From assembly GCA_015228925.1 (NCBI GenBank), contig JADGCQ010000029.1, positions 1-37,348 on the forward strand: 37,348 nucleotides of DNA. The letters run 5' to 3'. This document shows, one piece after another, positions 13,858 to 24,282 of the stretch (the first letter of the stretch is position 1; every line of letters starts with the position of its first letter). The DNA comes from Magnetococcales bacterium (lineage in GTDB: Bacteria > Pseudomonadota > Magnetococcia > Magnetococcales > UBA8363). Under the pieces are notes generated by a model. It was not told where the DNA came from. It ran no database searches and saw nothing but the letters and a program-made list of their open reading frames with translations. The position numbers and the translations under genes are program-made.

Positions 13858-14715
13858 CTACGCCGCGCGCAGGTGGCGGACGGTGGCTTCCATCAGTTGT
13901 ACCCCATCGGTTCGGGATTGCTGCAACTGTTCCTCCAGCCGGTCGCACAGGGCCGTGAGCTGGTCCACCCGCTCAACGATGCGGCGTTGTTCAGGGAGGG
14001 GGGGAATCCCGATCACCATTGACACTAGAATCCGGTGATTGAGATTGGTCATTGTCGTGCCTACGGATTCTCCTTGTAGGTGTGATCTTACTAAATGAGT
14101 TCTGAATAATAGTAGGATGTAGTCTCTTGCAACCTCATCCGACATCCGGATGAAGAAACAACCAGTCCCACAGATCCATCCGTGTTCCCGAGTAGTGACA
14201 AGAGCGCAGTGCCCCATTTCGCCTCGGCGCCCCAAAACCACATCGCCGCTATTGAGGATATATGAACTCAGTTTGGATTGAGCCATCTCTTTTGTTACGG
14301 ATATGTCCTCGTCTTCGTCAATCAGTTGATCCTTGATATTTGATGGATTGATCAGTGGGATTCCGCCTGAAACATAATCTGATTTGTGCAACAGTGAACC
14401 GAACGGCCCGGTACACAGCTCAGTGATATAATCACCGAACCTGCACCACTCCCACCCCCCCGGCAACTCAAACGGCACCTCCTCTGGCTTGATGGGCGGC
14501 AGGGGCTTGGGTTGGCGGATCTGGCCTTCCTTCACTAACCGCGCCTTCTCTGCCGCGATTTTCTCCAGTAGCACGGACGCCGGTTCGTCGTTGGGGTCCT
14601 GGGGCACCAGCTTGCCTTGAACCGCCAGTTGCAGAATCAATTTCCGCAACCGCTTCACCGCTCCCGGTGTTCCAGCCAGGTGGCCGAAATTTGCAAAAAA
14701 AATCTCCGGGGTCAT
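13858..14715 (-). CDS. hsdS: Type I restriction specificity subunit, half-size HsdS
   Basis: Chooses the DNA target of the type I RM complex. The 285-aa protein starts with a conserved helical region (KLILQLAVQGKLVPQDPNDE, about 25-44), then one target-recognition domain beginning at FELPGGWEW (about 83), and ends with the conserved PPLPEQRRIVERVDQL coiled segment (about 238-253). Normal HsdS has two recognition domains and 400-600 aa; here the second is missing. Half-size HsdS proteins can work as dimers and then recognise a palindromic split site, but truncation is also possible. It overlaps hsdM by four bases (ATGA). Confidence 0.9.
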   Translation of the reverse strand: MTPEIFFANFGHLAGTPGAVKRLRKLILQLAVQGKLVPQDPNDEPASVLLEKIAAEKARLVKEGQIRQPKPLPPIKPEEVPFELPGGWEWCRFGDYITELCTGPFGSLLHKSDYVSGGIPLINPSNIKDQLIDEDEDISVTKEMAQSKLSSYILNSGDVVLGRRGEMGHCALVTTREHGWICGTGCFFIRMSDEVARDYILLLFRTHLVRSHLQGESVGTTMTNLNHRILVSMVIGIPPLPEQRRIVERVDQLTALCDRLEEQLQQSRTDGVQLMEATVRHLRAA

Positions 14716-16160
14716 GCGCCGCGCTCCAGGGCTTCGGCCAGGGCGGCCTTGAGCTGGTCGCGGATGCTCTGCACCTGTCCCAACCGCTTCTGGTAAACCG
14801 CCAGCAGTTCGTCCGGGTCACCGTGGCCCAGGTCGGCGTTGTGGGGGTTCTTGATGTCCAGGTTGAAGCCGTTTTTCTTGAAGGTTGCCATCGGCACCCG
14901 CCAGGCGCATTCGTTTTCCTCCCGCGCCTCCCACCATGCCCGCTCCGGGGCGAACTCCTCGAAGCGCATGGGCTTGGTTTTGGAGTAGCTCTTGGTGCCT
15001 TCCGGGTAGGGGTGTTCGTAATACCAAGTCTCCCGGGTGATCTCACCCCTGGTGAAAAAAAGCAGATTGGTTTTGATGCCGGTGTAGGGGTTGAACACCC
15101 CGTTGGGCAGCCGGACGATGGTATGGAGATTACAATCGGTGAGCAGCTTTTCCTTGATGCGGCTCTTCACCCCCTCGCCAAACAGGGTGCCGTCGGGCAA
15201 CACCACCGCCGCCCGTCCACCGGGTTTGAGCAGGTGCATGATGAGTACCAGGAACAGGTCGGCGGTCTCCTTGGTCTGGAAGGTGGCCGGGAAATTTTTC
15301 TCGATACCATCCTCTTCCGTGCCGCCGAAGGGGGGGTTGGTGACGATCACCTCCACCCGGTCGGCGGGGCCGTAGTCCCGCAGGGGGCGGGTCAGGGTGT
15401 TGTCGTGGCGGATGTTGATGGGGGCGGGGATGCCGTGCAACAGCATGTTGGTCACCGCCAGCAGGTGGGGCAGCGGCTTTTTTTCTACGCCGAAGATGGA
15501 ATCCACCAGGCGGGCTTCATCCTCCGGCGTTTTCACAAAGCGGTCGCGGATCTGGTCAATGGCACTGGCGAGAAAGCCGCCGGTGCCACAGGCGGGGTCC
15601 AAAATCCGTTCTCCCAGTTGCGGATTCACCCGGTCCACCATGAATTGCGTCACCGCCCGGGGGGTGTAGTACTCCCCGGCGTTGCCCGCCCCTTGCAGAT
15701 CCTTGAGGATCTTTTCGTAAATGTCGCCGAACAGGTGGCGGTCGTCCTGGCGGTTGAAGTCAATGGCGTTGACCTTGTTGATCACCTGCCGCAGCAGGGT
15801 GCCGGACTTCATGTACTGGTAGGCGTCCTCGAACACCGAACGCACCACCAAGGCGGCCTTGTCCTCCTCGGACTTCGGTTGCAACGCCTTCAGAGCGGGA
15901 AACAGGGCGTTATTGGCGAACTCCAGCAGTTCGTCACCGGTCATCCCCTCGTCGTCCGCCGCCCAGTTGCGCCACTGGAACCGCTTGGGGATGGGGGAGC
16001 GGTAGTCGTCATGCAGCAGTTGGGCTTCCTGCTCCTGGTCGTCGAAGATCTTCAGGAAAAAGAGCCAGACCAACTGGCCGATGCGCTGGGCGTCGCCATC
16101 CACCCCCACGTCTTGGCGCATGATGTCCTGAATGGATTTGATGGTGGTGGATATGCTCAT
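14712..16160 (-). CDS. hsdM: Type I DNA adenine methyltransferase HsdM
   Basis: Methylates adenine in the target site using S-adenosylmethionine. The 482-aa protein has an N-terminal helical HsdM domain (residues 1-130), then the N6-adenine methylase core with motif I DPACGTGGF (188-196) and catalytic motif IV NPPF (275-278). Length is normal. AAGGAG precedes the ATG. The gene begins 27 bases after hsdR and overlaps hsdS by four bases. All key motifs are intact, so methylation activity is likely if HsdS works. Confidence 0.96.
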   Translation of the reverse strand: MSISTTIKSIQDIMRQDVGVDGDAQRIGQLVWLFFLKIFDDQEQEAQLLHDDYRSPIPKRFQWRNWAADDEGMTGDELLEFANNALFPALKALQPKSEEDKAALVVRSVFEDAYQYMKSGTLLRQVINKVNAIDFNRQDDRHLFGDIYEKILKDLQGAGNAGEYYTPRAVTQFMVDRVNPQLGERILDPACGTGGFLASAIDQIRDRFVKTPEDEARLVDSIFGVEKKPLPHLLAVTNMLLHGIPAPINIRHDNTLTRPLRDYGPADRVEVIVTNPPFGGTEEDGIEKNFPATFQTKETADLFLVLIMHLLKPGGRAAVVLPDGTLFGEGVKSRIKEKLLTDCNLHTIVRLPNGVFNPYTGIKTNLLFFTRGEITRETWYYEHPYPEGTKSYSKTKPMRFEEFAPERAWWEAREENECAWRVPMATFKKNGFNLDIKNPHNADLGHGDPDELLAVYQKRLGQVQSIRDQLKAALAEALERGA

Positions 16161-16187
16161 ACGGCTCCTTCATGCAAGCGGCCCAGG

Positions 16188-18575
16188 TCAGGCCGCATAG
16201 ATTTCATTTTCCAGCACCTTTAACGCCTCCTGGTAGCCCTTTTTGCCGCCGAACGCCCGGATGATCTCCACCGGCGTACCCACCGCGTTGATGGGTTGCA
16301 GCTTGAGCACGTTCATGTCCTCAATGTTTTGGATACCCTCGTCGGCAAACTTGTCCAGCAGGGCGTTCAACACCGCCCGCGCCTGCTCCCCGTACTTGGT
16401 GAAAGGGTCGCGCTTTTTCACCTGCTCGGCCCGCTCCCGGCGAGTCAGGGGCGGCTGGTCGAAGGCCACATGGCAGATCAGGTCGAAGGGGCCGAACTCG
16501 CGGCCCACCTCTTCGGCCAGGGCCTCCAACAGGATGCCCTGTTGCTCCAACGCATCAATCAATACTCGTTTCTGCTCGGCACTGGTCCAACGCTTGAGAA
16601 AATCATCCAGGGAGGCAAACTCCCGGCGCACGGTCTTCTTGGTGTAGTCCTTCAGGGACTCGGTGATGAGCTTGCCGTCCTTGTCGTAATACTGTACCCG
16701 CTCGGCGATGACGGTAACGGTCACGTCGCCCACCACGTATTTGCGGCGGGGTTCCGGGCCATCTCCTGGCCCATCGCCTCCGGGTGGGTCGCCGTCAACA
16801 TCCCCGCCACCACCGCCGGGTTGTCCTCCGTCGCCGTCGTCGGGCGGAATGGGGGGATCATCCGGGCCGGGTTCGTAGATCACCACAGGGTCGCCGTCAA
16901 AGTCGGGATCGGCAAAGCGGTCGGTCGCCTTCTTAAAATCCATGATGGTGAAGTAGAGCTTCCCATAGGCTTCGTTCAACCGGGTGCCACGCCCGATGAT
17001 CTGCTTGAACTGGGGCATGGACTCAATGCGTTGGTCCAGAACGATCAACTGGCAGGTCTGGGCATCCACACCGGTGGTCATCAACTGGCTGGTGGTGGCG
17101 ATGACCGGAAACAGCTCCTCGGGGTTGATGAAGTTGTCCAACTCCCCCTTGCCCGCCGGATCGTTGCCGGTGATGCGCATCACATAGCGGGGATTCTCCG
17201 CCGCTAGGTCGGCATTCTGATTGACCAGTGCTTGACGCATGCGTTCGGCATGGTCGGTGTCCTCGCAAAAGATGATGGTCTTGGCGTAACGATTGACCCC
17301 CTTGAGATACTCGGTCACCTTGCGGGCCACCAGGGCGGTGCGCTGCTCCAGCACCAGGGCGCGGTCGAAGTCCCGTTGGTTGTAGATGCGGTCCTCGATC
17401 ACCTGGCCGTGCTTGTCCCGCTTGCCCGATTCGGGCCGCCAACCCTGAAGATCCCGATCCAGGTCGATGCGTACCACCTTGTAGGGGGCCAGAAAGCCGT
17501 CGTCGATGCCCCGCTTGAGGGAGTATTCATACACCGGATCGCCAAAGTAGGTGATGTTGGAAACCTCCCGGGTCTCCTTGGGGGTGGCGGTCAGGCCGAT
17601 GTGGGTGGCGTTGCTAAAATAATCCAGAATCTCCCGCCAAGCGGAATCATCGGCGGCACTGCCCCGGTGGCATTCATCCACCACCACCAGGTCGAAGAAA
17701 TCGGGGGAGAACTCACGGTAGACGTTGCGCTCCTCCTCGTTGCCGGTCACCGCTTGGTAGAGGGAGAGGAAAATTTCATAGGACTTGTCGATGGTGCGGT
17801 TGGTGATTTTAGTCATGGCCGAACCGAACGGCTTGAAGTCGTTGGTCCGGGTCTGGTCCACCAGGATGTTGCGGTCGGCCAGAAAAAGAATGCGCCGCTT
17901 GGCCCGGGCCTTCCACAGCCGCCAGATAATCTGGAAAGCGGTGTAGGTCTTGCCGGTGCCGGTGGCCATCACCAACAGAATGCGGTCCTGCCCCCGGGCG
18001 ATGGCTTCGATGGTGCGGTTGATGGCATTGAGCTGGTAATAGCGCGGACTCTTGCCGCTGGCATCCACATAGTAATCCTGGGCAACAACCTTCTGGGCCG
18101 CATCGTCCAGCCCTTTCCAGGTGCGGTAGCGTTGCCACAGCGCATCGGGGGAGGGGAAGGCGTTCAGAGGGATTTCCTGTTCCACCATGCCGCTGGCTTC
18201 AGTAGCATCATGAAACAGAAAGGCATCCCCGTTGCTGCTGAAGACGAAGGGAACTTGCAAGGCGTCGGCATAGCCCAGAGCCTGCTGCATGCCATCGCCG
18301 ACGGCGTGGTTGTTGTCCTTGGCCTCAATGATGGCGATGGGGATGTTGGGCTTGTGGTAGAGGATGTAGTCCGCCCGCTTGCGTTTGGATGTATCCCGGC
18401 TGGCCAGCTTGCCGCGCACCACGATGGGTCCGGCGGTGAAGGTGACCTCTTCCCGGATCTGGGATTGGGACCAGCCCGCACGCACCACCGCCGGGGTGAT
18501 GAACTTGGTGCAGATGTCCCGCTCGCTCAGGCGTTTTTTGTTCAGACCATCCAATGCGTCGGATTCCCAGTTCAA
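16188..18575 (-). CDS. hsdR: Type I restriction endonuclease/translocase HsdR
   Basis: Motor and nuclease subunit of the type I RM system (EcoEI-like family). The 795-aa protein has an N-terminal PD-(D/E)XK nuclease (D69 in KRADYIL, E84-x-K86 in AIIEAKD), a helicase core with Walker A ATGTGKT (204-210), DECH (300-303), GLTATP (328-333) and motif VI IGRGTR, and a C-terminal domain that binds HsdM. A Pro/Asp/Gly-rich linker of about 40 residues follows the helicase near 565-605. The start is a TTG and no ATG lies in frame before the upstream stop, so the exact start is uncertain by some ten codons. High GC sets it apart from the phage region. Confidence 0.95.
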   Translation of the reverse strand: MNWESDALDGLNKKRLSERDICTKFITPAVVRAGWSQSQIREEVTFTAGPIVVRGKLASRDTSKRKRADYILYHKPNIPIAIIEAKDNNHAVGDGMQQALGYADALQVPFVFSSNGDAFLFHDATEASGMVEQEIPLNAFPSPDALWQRYRTWKGLDDAAQKVVAQDYYVDASGKSPRYYQLNAINRTIEAIARGQDRILLVMATGTGKTYTAFQIIWRLWKARAKRRILFLADRNILVDQTRTNDFKPFGSAMTKITNRTIDKSYEIFLSLYQAVTGNEEERNVYREFSPDFFDLVVVDECHRGSAADDSAWREILDYFSNATHIGLTATPKETREVSNITYFGDPVYEYSLKRGIDDGFLAPYKVVRIDLDRDLQGWRPESGKRDKHGQVIEDRIYNQRDFDRALVLEQRTALVARKVTEYLKGVNRYAKTIIFCEDTDHAERMRQALVNQNADLAAENPRYVMRITGNDPAGKGELDNFINPEELFPVIATTSQLMTTGVDAQTCQLIVLDQRIESMPQFKQIIGRGTRLNEAYGKLYFTIMDFKKATDRFADPDFDGDPVVIYEPGPDDPPIPPDDGDGGQPGGGGGDVDGDPPGGDGPGDGPEPRRKYVVGDVTVTVIAERVQYYDKDGKLITESLKDYTKKTVRREFASLDDFLKRWTSAEQKRVLIDALEQQGILLEALAEEVGREFGPFDLICHVAFDQPPLTRRERAEQVKKRDPFTKYGEQARAVLNALLDKFADEGIQNIEDMNVLKLQPINAVGTPVEIIRAFGGKKGYQEALKVLENEIYAA

Positions 18576-19060
18576 ACTAAAGACGAACTTTCCGCACCGG
18601 CTCCGGGAGGAAATGACAGAAACATGCCGTTGAGCGTTTCAACGCCCAATAAAACTTCACTTTTCAATATACGCGATTTGCCCCATTTTGGACAGATGGG
18701 ACAAGCGGAACCGGACCCCCCCATGGGCGGGTAGCACGCTGGCGGTGTGTCGGAGTCGCACAAAACTCGCTTTGACGCCTCTGTCCAAAAAACCGCGCTC
18801 ATTGTGGGAAATGGCCCCAGACAGGAGAGTAAAATCTACTTTACGCTCCCCGCAACTCCTTCAACCTTAGGAACATGGCCAAAGTCTGTTTGAACTTGCG
18901 GTCCAGGTGAATTCACACCATGTCAACCGATCCAGGCGGTGGAGGTCGAAGGCTTCACCGAACGCTTGGGCGCGAATCAAGGGGCGGTTGTCCAACTCTT
19001 TCCGGCACTCGGCGCACCAGACAATAACGAACGATTCCAATTGCTTGCGCAGAATGTCCG
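18576..19060. other. Intergenic debris upstream of hsdR
   Basis: No supported intact gene. A TATATT -10-like element on the minus strand (about 18667-18672) could belong to an hsdR promoter, but no good -35 is seen. On the minus strand between about 18850 and 19055 a frame reading ADILRKQLESFVIV, CAECRKELDNRP and AFGEAFDLHRLD has protein-like composition and may be a gene remnant; I cannot identify it. Confidence 0.4.
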
Positions 19061-19231
19061 CGTCACACAGCCATCACCCACCTGATCCAGGCAGGGGCTG
19101 ACCTGCCGACAGTGAAGCGGATTTCCGGGCACGAGACGTTGATCATGGTGGAACGCTACAGTCATCAAAATGGAGAACACATCCAGGGGGCCACGGACAA
19201 GTTGGAAAACCGGTTCCGCAACGCCATCTGA
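19061..19231 (+). pseudogene. C-terminal stub of a tyrosine recombinase (phage integrase)
   Basis: The frame from 19061 to the TGA at 19231 encodes the last ~56 residues of a tyrosine integrase: RHTAITHLIQAGADL at the catalytic R-x-x position, then VKRISGHET and the nucleophile region MVERYSH, followed by a C-terminal helix. The residues before it do not continue the integrase, so everything upstream of the RHT motif is lost. The stub lies about 125 bases from the 3' end of tRNA-Phe, the typical place of an island integrase. Confidence 0.82.
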
Positions 19232-19302
19232 CACCGTGTGCCCAATCTCACTTTTCCTGACACGATTACACCGGAATTACACAGGGTCCATTTTCGCAAC
19301 AA

Positions 19303-19335
19303 AAAAACTTCCCGGTAAAGACCATGGAAGTTTTT
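19303..19335. terminator. Bidirectional terminator downstream of tRNA-Phe
   Basis: Perfect ten-base-pair inverted repeat AAAAACTTCC (19303-19312) and GGAAGTTTTT (19326-19335) with a 13-base loop and T-runs on both sides. It can end transcription of tRNA-Phe on the minus strand and of anything arriving from the left on the plus strand. Confidence 0.8.
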
Positions 19336-19356
19336 GTTTTTAGACATTTAAAATAA

Positions 19357-19432
<76 letters not shown>

Positions 19433-19526
19433 GTAACGCTGCATACAAACAATAGCCGTCGTGGAAAAGTATCCTGTATACTGATCGCTCGTTACGTTGT
19501 CAATGCCCTTTTTTAAGGAATCTGCC

Positions 19527-20408
19527 ATGGTCTGGGAAGTGCAGCTGTCGGCACCGGAAGGATGTGAAGATGCTTGCTCTGGAATTCTGGATGCCGTTGG
19601 CTCCATGGGGGCGGTCATGGAATGGGCACCAGAGGTGGGTGCCGTTGTCACAGTCAAAGGTTATTTCTCCGAGGAAATCCAACGGGACGATACCGCGTTG
19701 CGTATACAGTTGTTGCTCGCAGCCGCCCAGATGCCGCAAGTCGCCAATGCCATGGTTTGGCAACACATGCCAGATCAGGATTGGGCTGAAGCCTGGAAAA
19801 AAGACTTAAAACCCATCCCTGTGGGGCAACGATTTTTAATATCCCCGTCCTGGTGGCCCGAGGAAGAAACCTCCCGGCTTCGGTTGAAAATCGATCCCGG
19901 TTTGGCCTTTGGCTCTGGATCCCATGAAACAACAGCGGGATGCCTTGAAGCCATGGAAGGGGTCTGTGAAAAAACTTCCCTGGGGGCATTCTTGGACATG
20001 GGGTGCGGCTCCGGGATCCTCGCCATGGGGGCAGTCCTCTTGGGTGCCCACCCCGTGACCGCTTCCGATCTGGATCCCCAAGCCATCACAACTTGTCGGG
20101 AAAATTGCCAACTCAATGCCATCGATACCATCACAACCGTGCTATCTGGAGAGGTACCCGCAGGCCCTTTCAATACCATCGTCGCCAATATTCTCTCCGG
20201 TGTCCTCATCGATAAATCTTCAGACTTGGTTGACCAACTGGCCCCAGGAGGACGATTGATCCTCGCCGGTCTCCTGGACCATCAATCCCCAGAAGTCCTC
20301 GCCGCCTATTCCTCCCGGGGAATGGCCACCGAAACAATCATTCAAAAAGATCCGTGGGTCATCCTGGGGATGGTAAAGCCGGGCGCGATGGATGTGCGGC
20401 AATCATAA
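19527..20408 (+). CDS. prmA: Ribosomal protein L11 methyltransferase
   Basis: Methylates ribosomal protein L11 on lysine and N-terminal amino groups with S-adenosylmethionine. The protein of 293 aa is normal length. It has the N-terminal substrate-binding domain, the linker motif DPGLAFGSGSHETT (about 123-136), SAM motif LDMGCGSGIL (about 157-166), and the motif VANILSGVL that corresponds to the family NPP/ANIL active-site loop. The ATG at 19527 is favoured by AAGGA eight bases upstream; a longer start at a TTG is less likely. Stand-alone gene convergent with the next one. Confidence 0.95.
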   Translation: MVWEVQLSAPEGCEDACSGILDAVGSMGAVMEWAPEVGAVVTVKGYFSEEIQRDDTALRIQLLLAAAQMPQVANAMVWQHMPDQDWAEAWKKDLKPIPVGQRFLISPSWWPEEETSRLRLKIDPGLAFGSGSHETTAGCLEAMEGVCEKTSLGAFLDMGCGSGILAMGAVLLGAHPVTASDLDPQAITTCRENCQLNAIDTITTVLSGEVPAGPFNTIVANILSGVLIDKSSDLVDQLAPGGRLILAGLLDHQSPEVLAAYSSRGMATETIIQKDPWVILGMVKPGAMDVRQS

Positions 20409-20471
20409 ACCATTCCCAAACAATAACCGCATGGGATTCAAAGACAACGGAATATACTTCTCCCCCACACC

Positions 20472-21161
20472 TTAATGAATCAGGCCCGCCTTTTGTATCC
20501 CCTTGATCAACGCCATCACCCCCATGCCGATGACAACGGTGGCGGCGACGGCCTGTAAATTTTTCCGAACCCTGTTCCCCATGAGATGAATCACCCACCC
20601 CAACCCCAACATAGCCGGCAAAGTCCCCACACCAAAGGCGATCAAAATCAAAAGTCCCCCCGCAATCGATCCGGTGGCAAAAGCCTTGGCTTGAAAAGCC
20701 CAGTGCAATCCACACGGAAGAAGACCTGTCAAAATCCCCAGGGCAACCGGCTTTTTCCAGGTATTCTCCCCGGTCGTTTTTTGCTCCATTCCGGCAAGCC
20801 ATTGATTGACAAGAGGGATTTTTAGTTGCCACACGCCCCAAGTTTCCAAACCCATGGCGATCATCCCAATCCCCGCGATCAACAACGGTAGCGCCGAAAG
20901 AATTGGCGACCGCCCCATGGAAGGGGCCATGGAACCCAGCCATCCACTGATTCCCCCCAACAGCAAATAGGTCGATAGTCGGCTTATCCCATAAAAAAGA
21001 TGCCTACCCATAAAGTTACTTGACTGCTGGACACCAACAGGGCTTCCTGATGTATGCAGCGTCAAAGCAGTCACCATACCACCACACATCCCGATACAGT
21101 GACCACTGGCCAGAAGGGCGGTTACAAAAACCAACCATAAGTCAATCGGTGTTGGGAACAT
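20472..21161 (-). CDS. TauE/SafE-family (DsbD_2-like) membrane protein near cbb3 assembly genes
   Basis: A 229-aa integral membrane protein with about six helices. It has the family motifs SGHCIGMCGG (about 19-28) with paired cysteines and LLPCGLHW (about 147-154), typical of the UreH/DsbD_2-like group (PF13386) that neighbours ccoI and ccoS in many proteobacteria (often called CcoH-like or sulfite exporter TauE/SafE). It may move copper or reducing power across the inner membrane for cytochrome oxidase maturation. It is divergent from the ccoI gene with a start-to-start gap of about 80 bases, suggesting shared control. Confidence 0.88.
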   Translation of the reverse strand: MFPTPIDLWLVFVTALLASGHCIGMCGGMVTALTLHTSGSPVGVQQSSNFMGRHLFYGISRLSTYLLLGGISGWLGSMAPSMGRSPILSALPLLIAGIGMIAMGLETWGVWQLKIPLVNQWLAGMEQKTTGENTWKKPVALGILTGLLPCGLHWAFQAKAFATGSIAGGLLILIAFGVGTLPAMLGLGWVIHLMGNRVRKNLQAVAATVVIGMGVMALIKGIQKAGLIH

Positions 21162-21241
21162 GATGTCGCTCGAAATTTTTGGAACTCGAAGGTGGCAACA
21201 AGGGTATCACCATTGAAAGAAAAGTGACAAGGATATCGTCA

Positions 21242-23689
21242 TTGAAAAAAACACACACCCCTGTTTGTTATCATTGTGGACTCACAACCGATGCCCATCC
21301 TATAACCGGTCAGGACGGAAAATTTTTTTGCTGCCAAGGTTGTCTGGGTGCTTTTCGTTTGATCCATGGCTTCGGCCTTTCTTCCTACTATGATCTCAGA
21401 TCCCAAGGGATCATGGGAATGGTGGTAGATCCAGAAAAAGAAAAGGAGATCATTGCTTACGATGATCCTGAATTCCAAAAAGAACGGGTGCGCAACCTTC
21501 CTGGGGGAATCAAGGAAGCCTATCTGCTCCTGGATGGCATTCACTGTGCCGCTTGCGTATGGCTGAACGAACAAATTCTGCGCCGGGTGCCAGGGGTGGT
21601 GGATGCCCAGGTCAATTTTGCCAATTTTCGGGCCATCGTCCGTTGGGATCCAGAACAAACCTCCCTTTCGCAATTGATTCTCGCCCTGGGTCGGGTCGGA
21701 TACAAAGCTTATCCTTATGATCAAGCCAAAGTCGAGCAGGTCAATCGAAATCGTGACCGGGCATTGTTGGGACGTTTGGGCGTAGCCGCTTTCGGGGCTG
21801 CCAATATCATGTTCATCGCCGTAGCCCTGTACTCAGGAACTTTCCAGGGGATGGAACCCTCCTATCGATCCTTTTTTCATTGGGTCTCCCTGATTGTCGC
21901 CATTCCGGTGTTTTTTTATTCTGGCAGCCTGTTTTTTCAAGGGGCTTGGCGTGGGCTTCGGGCGGGCCACCTGACCATGGATTTTTCCATCAGCCTTGGT
22001 GCCAGTGTCACCTTCACCGCCAGCGTCGTCGCCACCATCCTGGGATCGGACAAGGTCTATTTTGACTCGGTGACGGTTTTTATTTTTGTCCTGTTGTTGG
22101 GACGGTATCTGGAATCCATCGCCCGCAGCAAAGCGGCGGGAGCCGCCGAGCGACTCATCGGATTTCAACCCGATACCGCCCAGGTCATCCGCGATGGTCA
22201 GGAACAAAAAATAATCCTATCCGAGGTCCGGGTTGATGATGAAGTCGTCGTCCGTCCCGGAGAACGAATTGCCGTAGACGGCTGGGTCATCCAGGGACAA
22301 ACAACGGTAGACGAATCCATGCTCACCGGCGAAACGATCCCCGTCGTAAAATACCCAGGATCCACAGTCGCTGGCGGTACCATCAACGTCGATGGTGCCA
22401 TCCACCTACGGGTCCGCCGTATCGGTGCCCAAACAACTATGGCCAGAATCATCGCGGCGGTCGTAGATGCACAGGGTAGTCGTCACGTCATCCACACCCT
22501 GGCGGATCAAATCGCCGGTTGGTTCGTCGCCATCGTGACCACTCTGGCGGGAATCACTTTTATTCTGTGGTGGCATTGGGATCCCTCCCAAGCATTGGAA
22601 AATGCCGTATCGCTCTTGATCATCACCTGCCCCTGCGCCTTGGGTCTCGCAACACCAGCGGCCATGTTGGTCGCCTGCGGCGTCGCCACACGCAAGGGGA
22701 TACTGATCCGCGAACCCGACAGCCTGGAGCGATTGATCAAAGTGCGTCAGGTCGTCTTAGACAAAACAGGCGTCGTCACCGAGGGAAAACCCAAGGTCAC
22801 CCAATATGCTCCCAATCCCACGGGAAACGTTGATAAACGTCAACTCCTGACCAAAGCGGCTGCGGTAGAGCGTTATTCGGAACACCCTTTGGGTCGGGCC
22901 GTCGTCCGCGCCTTTGAAGAGGAAAATTGGGGAGAGCTTCCTGAAGCAACAAGGGTAAAAAATAAACCAGGACTTGGACTGACAGCATGGATTGATGGAC
23001 ATGAAATTCGGGTCGGTCGCATTGAATTTGTCCTTGGAGACAACCCAGATCCAGCCTTCCAATCACCCGTTCTCCAAACGCAACAGCCGACAACCTGGAT
23101 CGCCTGTGCTGAGGACAAACATTTCCTCGGCTGGCTGGGATTGGAAGATTGTATCAAATCCGACGCCAAAAAGACGGTGCAATTCCTGAAAGAAAAGGGG
23201 ATGACCGTCACACTGCTTTCGGGAGACCAACAGGCGGCAGTCACATGGACAGCGACTCATATTGGTGCCCATGCCGCCATTGGCGGCGTTCTCCCAGAAA
23301 CCAAATCTCATGTGATTGCCACCATGCAAGCCGATGGAACCCGGGTCGTCATGGTCGGGGATGGAATCAACGATGCCCCAGCACTGGCCTTGGCGGATGT
23401 GGGAATAGCGGTAGCCAGCGCATCCGATCTTTCGGTGCAATCCAGCGATATGATCGTTCTGAATCCAGGGTTGACACCGGTAGCCTTTATCTTTTCTCTG
23501 GCCTGGGCCACCATGCGGGTCAGGCGGGGAAATTTGCTCTTTTCTTTGTGCTATAACACGCTCACCATACCGTTGGCCATAGCTGGTTTGGTCAGTCCCA
23601 TCGTCGCAGCCATTGCGATGCCCCTATCAAGCCTCGTGGTCGTTGCGAACGCCCTGCGGTTGCAAAAAATGGTTACAACAACACCATGA
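21242..23689 (+). CDS. ccoI: Copper-transporting P-type ATPase for cbb3 oxidase assembly (CcoI/FixI)
   Basis: Pumps copper across the inner membrane for cbb3 oxidase. From the start used here (815 aa), an N-terminal zinc-ribbon-like domain has CYHCG (9-13) and FCCQGC (29-34), a HMA domain has GIHCAACVW (99-107), the transport site CPC lies at 463-465, the phosphorylation motif [11 protein letters not shown] at about 507, and GDGINDAP in the P-domain. The double-cysteine N-terminal domain is typical of CcoI rather than CopA. The start is uncertain: the TTG at 21242 has AAGGA eight bases before it, while a TTG at 21179 and a GTG at 21224 are in frame. Followed 37 bases later by ccoS. Confidence 0.94.
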   Translation: MKKTHTPVCYHCGLTTDAHPITGQDGKFFCCQGCLGAFRLIHGFGLSSYYDLRSQGIMGMVVDPEKEKEIIAYDDPEFQKERVRNLPGGIKEAYLLLDGIHCAACVWLNEQILRRVPGVVDAQVNFANFRAIVRWDPEQTSLSQLILALGRVGYKAYPYDQAKVEQVNRNRDRALLGRLGVAAFGAANIMFIAVALYSGTFQGMEPSYRSFFHWVSLIVAIPVFFYSGSLFFQGAWRGLRAGHLTMDFSISLGASVTFTASVVATILGSDKVYFDSVTVFIFVLLLGRYLESIARSKAAGAAERLIGFQPDTAQVIRDGQEQKIILSEVRVDDEVVVRPGERIAVDGWVIQGQTTVDESMLTGETIPVVKYPGSTVAGGTINVDGAIHLRVRRIGAQTTMARIIAAVVDAQGSRHVIHTLADQIAGWFVAIVTTLAGITFILWWHWDPSQALENAVSLLIITCPCALGLATPAAMLVACGVATRKGILIREPDSLERLIKVRQVVLDKTGVVTEGKPKVTQYAPNPTGNVDKRQLLTKAAAVERYSEHPLGRAVVRAFEEENWGELPEATRVKNKPGLGLTAWIDGHEIRVGRIEFVLGDNPDPAFQSPVLQTQQPTTWIACAEDKHFLGWLGLEDCIKSDAKKTVQFLKEKGMTVTLLSGDQQAAVTWTATHIGAHAAIGGVLPETKSHVIATMQADGTRVVMVGDGINDAPALALADVGIAVASASDLSVQSSDMIVLNPGLTPVAFIFSLAWATMRVRRGNLLFSLCYNTLTIPLAIAGLVSPIVAAIAMPLSSLVVVANALRLQKMVTTTP

Positions 23690-23726
23690 ACCCATCCTCC
23701 TGTCTCCAAATAAGAGCGTTTATTTA

Positions 23727-23924
23727 ATGGATATCATTTTCGTATTGTTACCCATTGCCCTGATCCTGGGGGCCATCGGTTTGATGTGGATGCTGTGGGG
23801 CGTCAAAACAGGACAATTTGAGGATATGGAAGGGCCGGCCCACCGGATTCTTTTTGACGATGATCGGGAGATGATCCCGGAAACGTCTCAGGAAAAACAA
23901 AAAGATGAGCCTCCGAAAAAATAA
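23727..23924 (+). CDS. ccoS: Cbb3-type oxidase assembly protein CcoS
   Basis: A 65-aa protein with one N-terminal membrane helix (IIFVLLPIALILGAIGLMWMLW) and the family pattern WGVKTGQFEDMEGPAHRILFDDD, which is near invariant in CcoS. It is needed for a mature, heme- and copper-loaded cbb3 oxidase. It follows ccoI on the same strand, the usual order. The Lys/Glu-rich tail is variable in the family. The oxidase structural genes ccoNOP are not in the window. Confidence 0.94.
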   Translation: MDIIFVLLPIALILGAIGLMWMLWGVKTGQFEDMEGPAHRILFDDDREMIPETSQEKQKDEPPKK

Positions 23925-24016
23925 AAACGTTGTTGCTTTGCACCTGAAGATGATACGCTGTAGACGGTTGTGGTTCTGTGGCAAAGAGGTTGGCTTGACA
24001 AGTGGAGGTTGGCTTG

Positions 24017-24259
24017 ATGAGTGCTGCGATTGTTTTCGACACATTGGCCTATACCAAGAAACTAAAGGCCGCAGGCGTTCCCGAGTCCCAAGCGGAAGTC
24101 CATGCGGAAGCCATGGCCGAACTGATTGAAGAGCGACTGGCGACAAAACAGGATTTGAAAGAGCTGGAAATGCGCCTTTCACACACACTGACCGTCCGCC
24201 TTGGGGGGATGATGGCCGCATCGGTGGCCATCGTCGCGGCGTTGGTGAAGTTGCTTTGA
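24017..24259 (+). CDS. DUF1640-type coiled-coil membrane protein (short)
   Basis: An 80-aa protein of the DUF1640/CCDC90-like type: N-terminal FDTLAYTKKLKAAGVPESQAE, a short coiled coil (EERLATKQDLKELEMRL) and a C-terminal membrane helix (GGMMAASVAIVAALVKLL). GGAGG lies eight bases before the ATG. It is a paralogue of the 198-aa protein at 25285, sharing the same N-terminal head and membrane end but lacking the long repeat rod. Bacterial members are widespread in accessory regions and have no established function. Confidence 0.85.
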   Translation: MSAAIVFDTLAYTKKLKAAGVPESQAEVHAEAMAELIEERLATKQDLKELEMRLSHTLTVRLGGMMAASVAIVAALVKLL

Positions 24260-24282
24260 GTTCTCAGGGTCTAAAAGTCTCG

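Noticed and set aside
14667..16223. A 518-codon open frame on the plus strand opposite hsdM
   Set aside because: It is antisense to a clear methyltransferase with all motifs. GC-rich genes often leave long open antisense frames, and the protein has low-complexity composition with no recognisable domain.
17232..18734. A 500-codon plus-strand frame opposite hsdR
   Set aside because: Antisense shadow of the GC-rich hsdR gene, Gly/Val/His-rich and without domain features.
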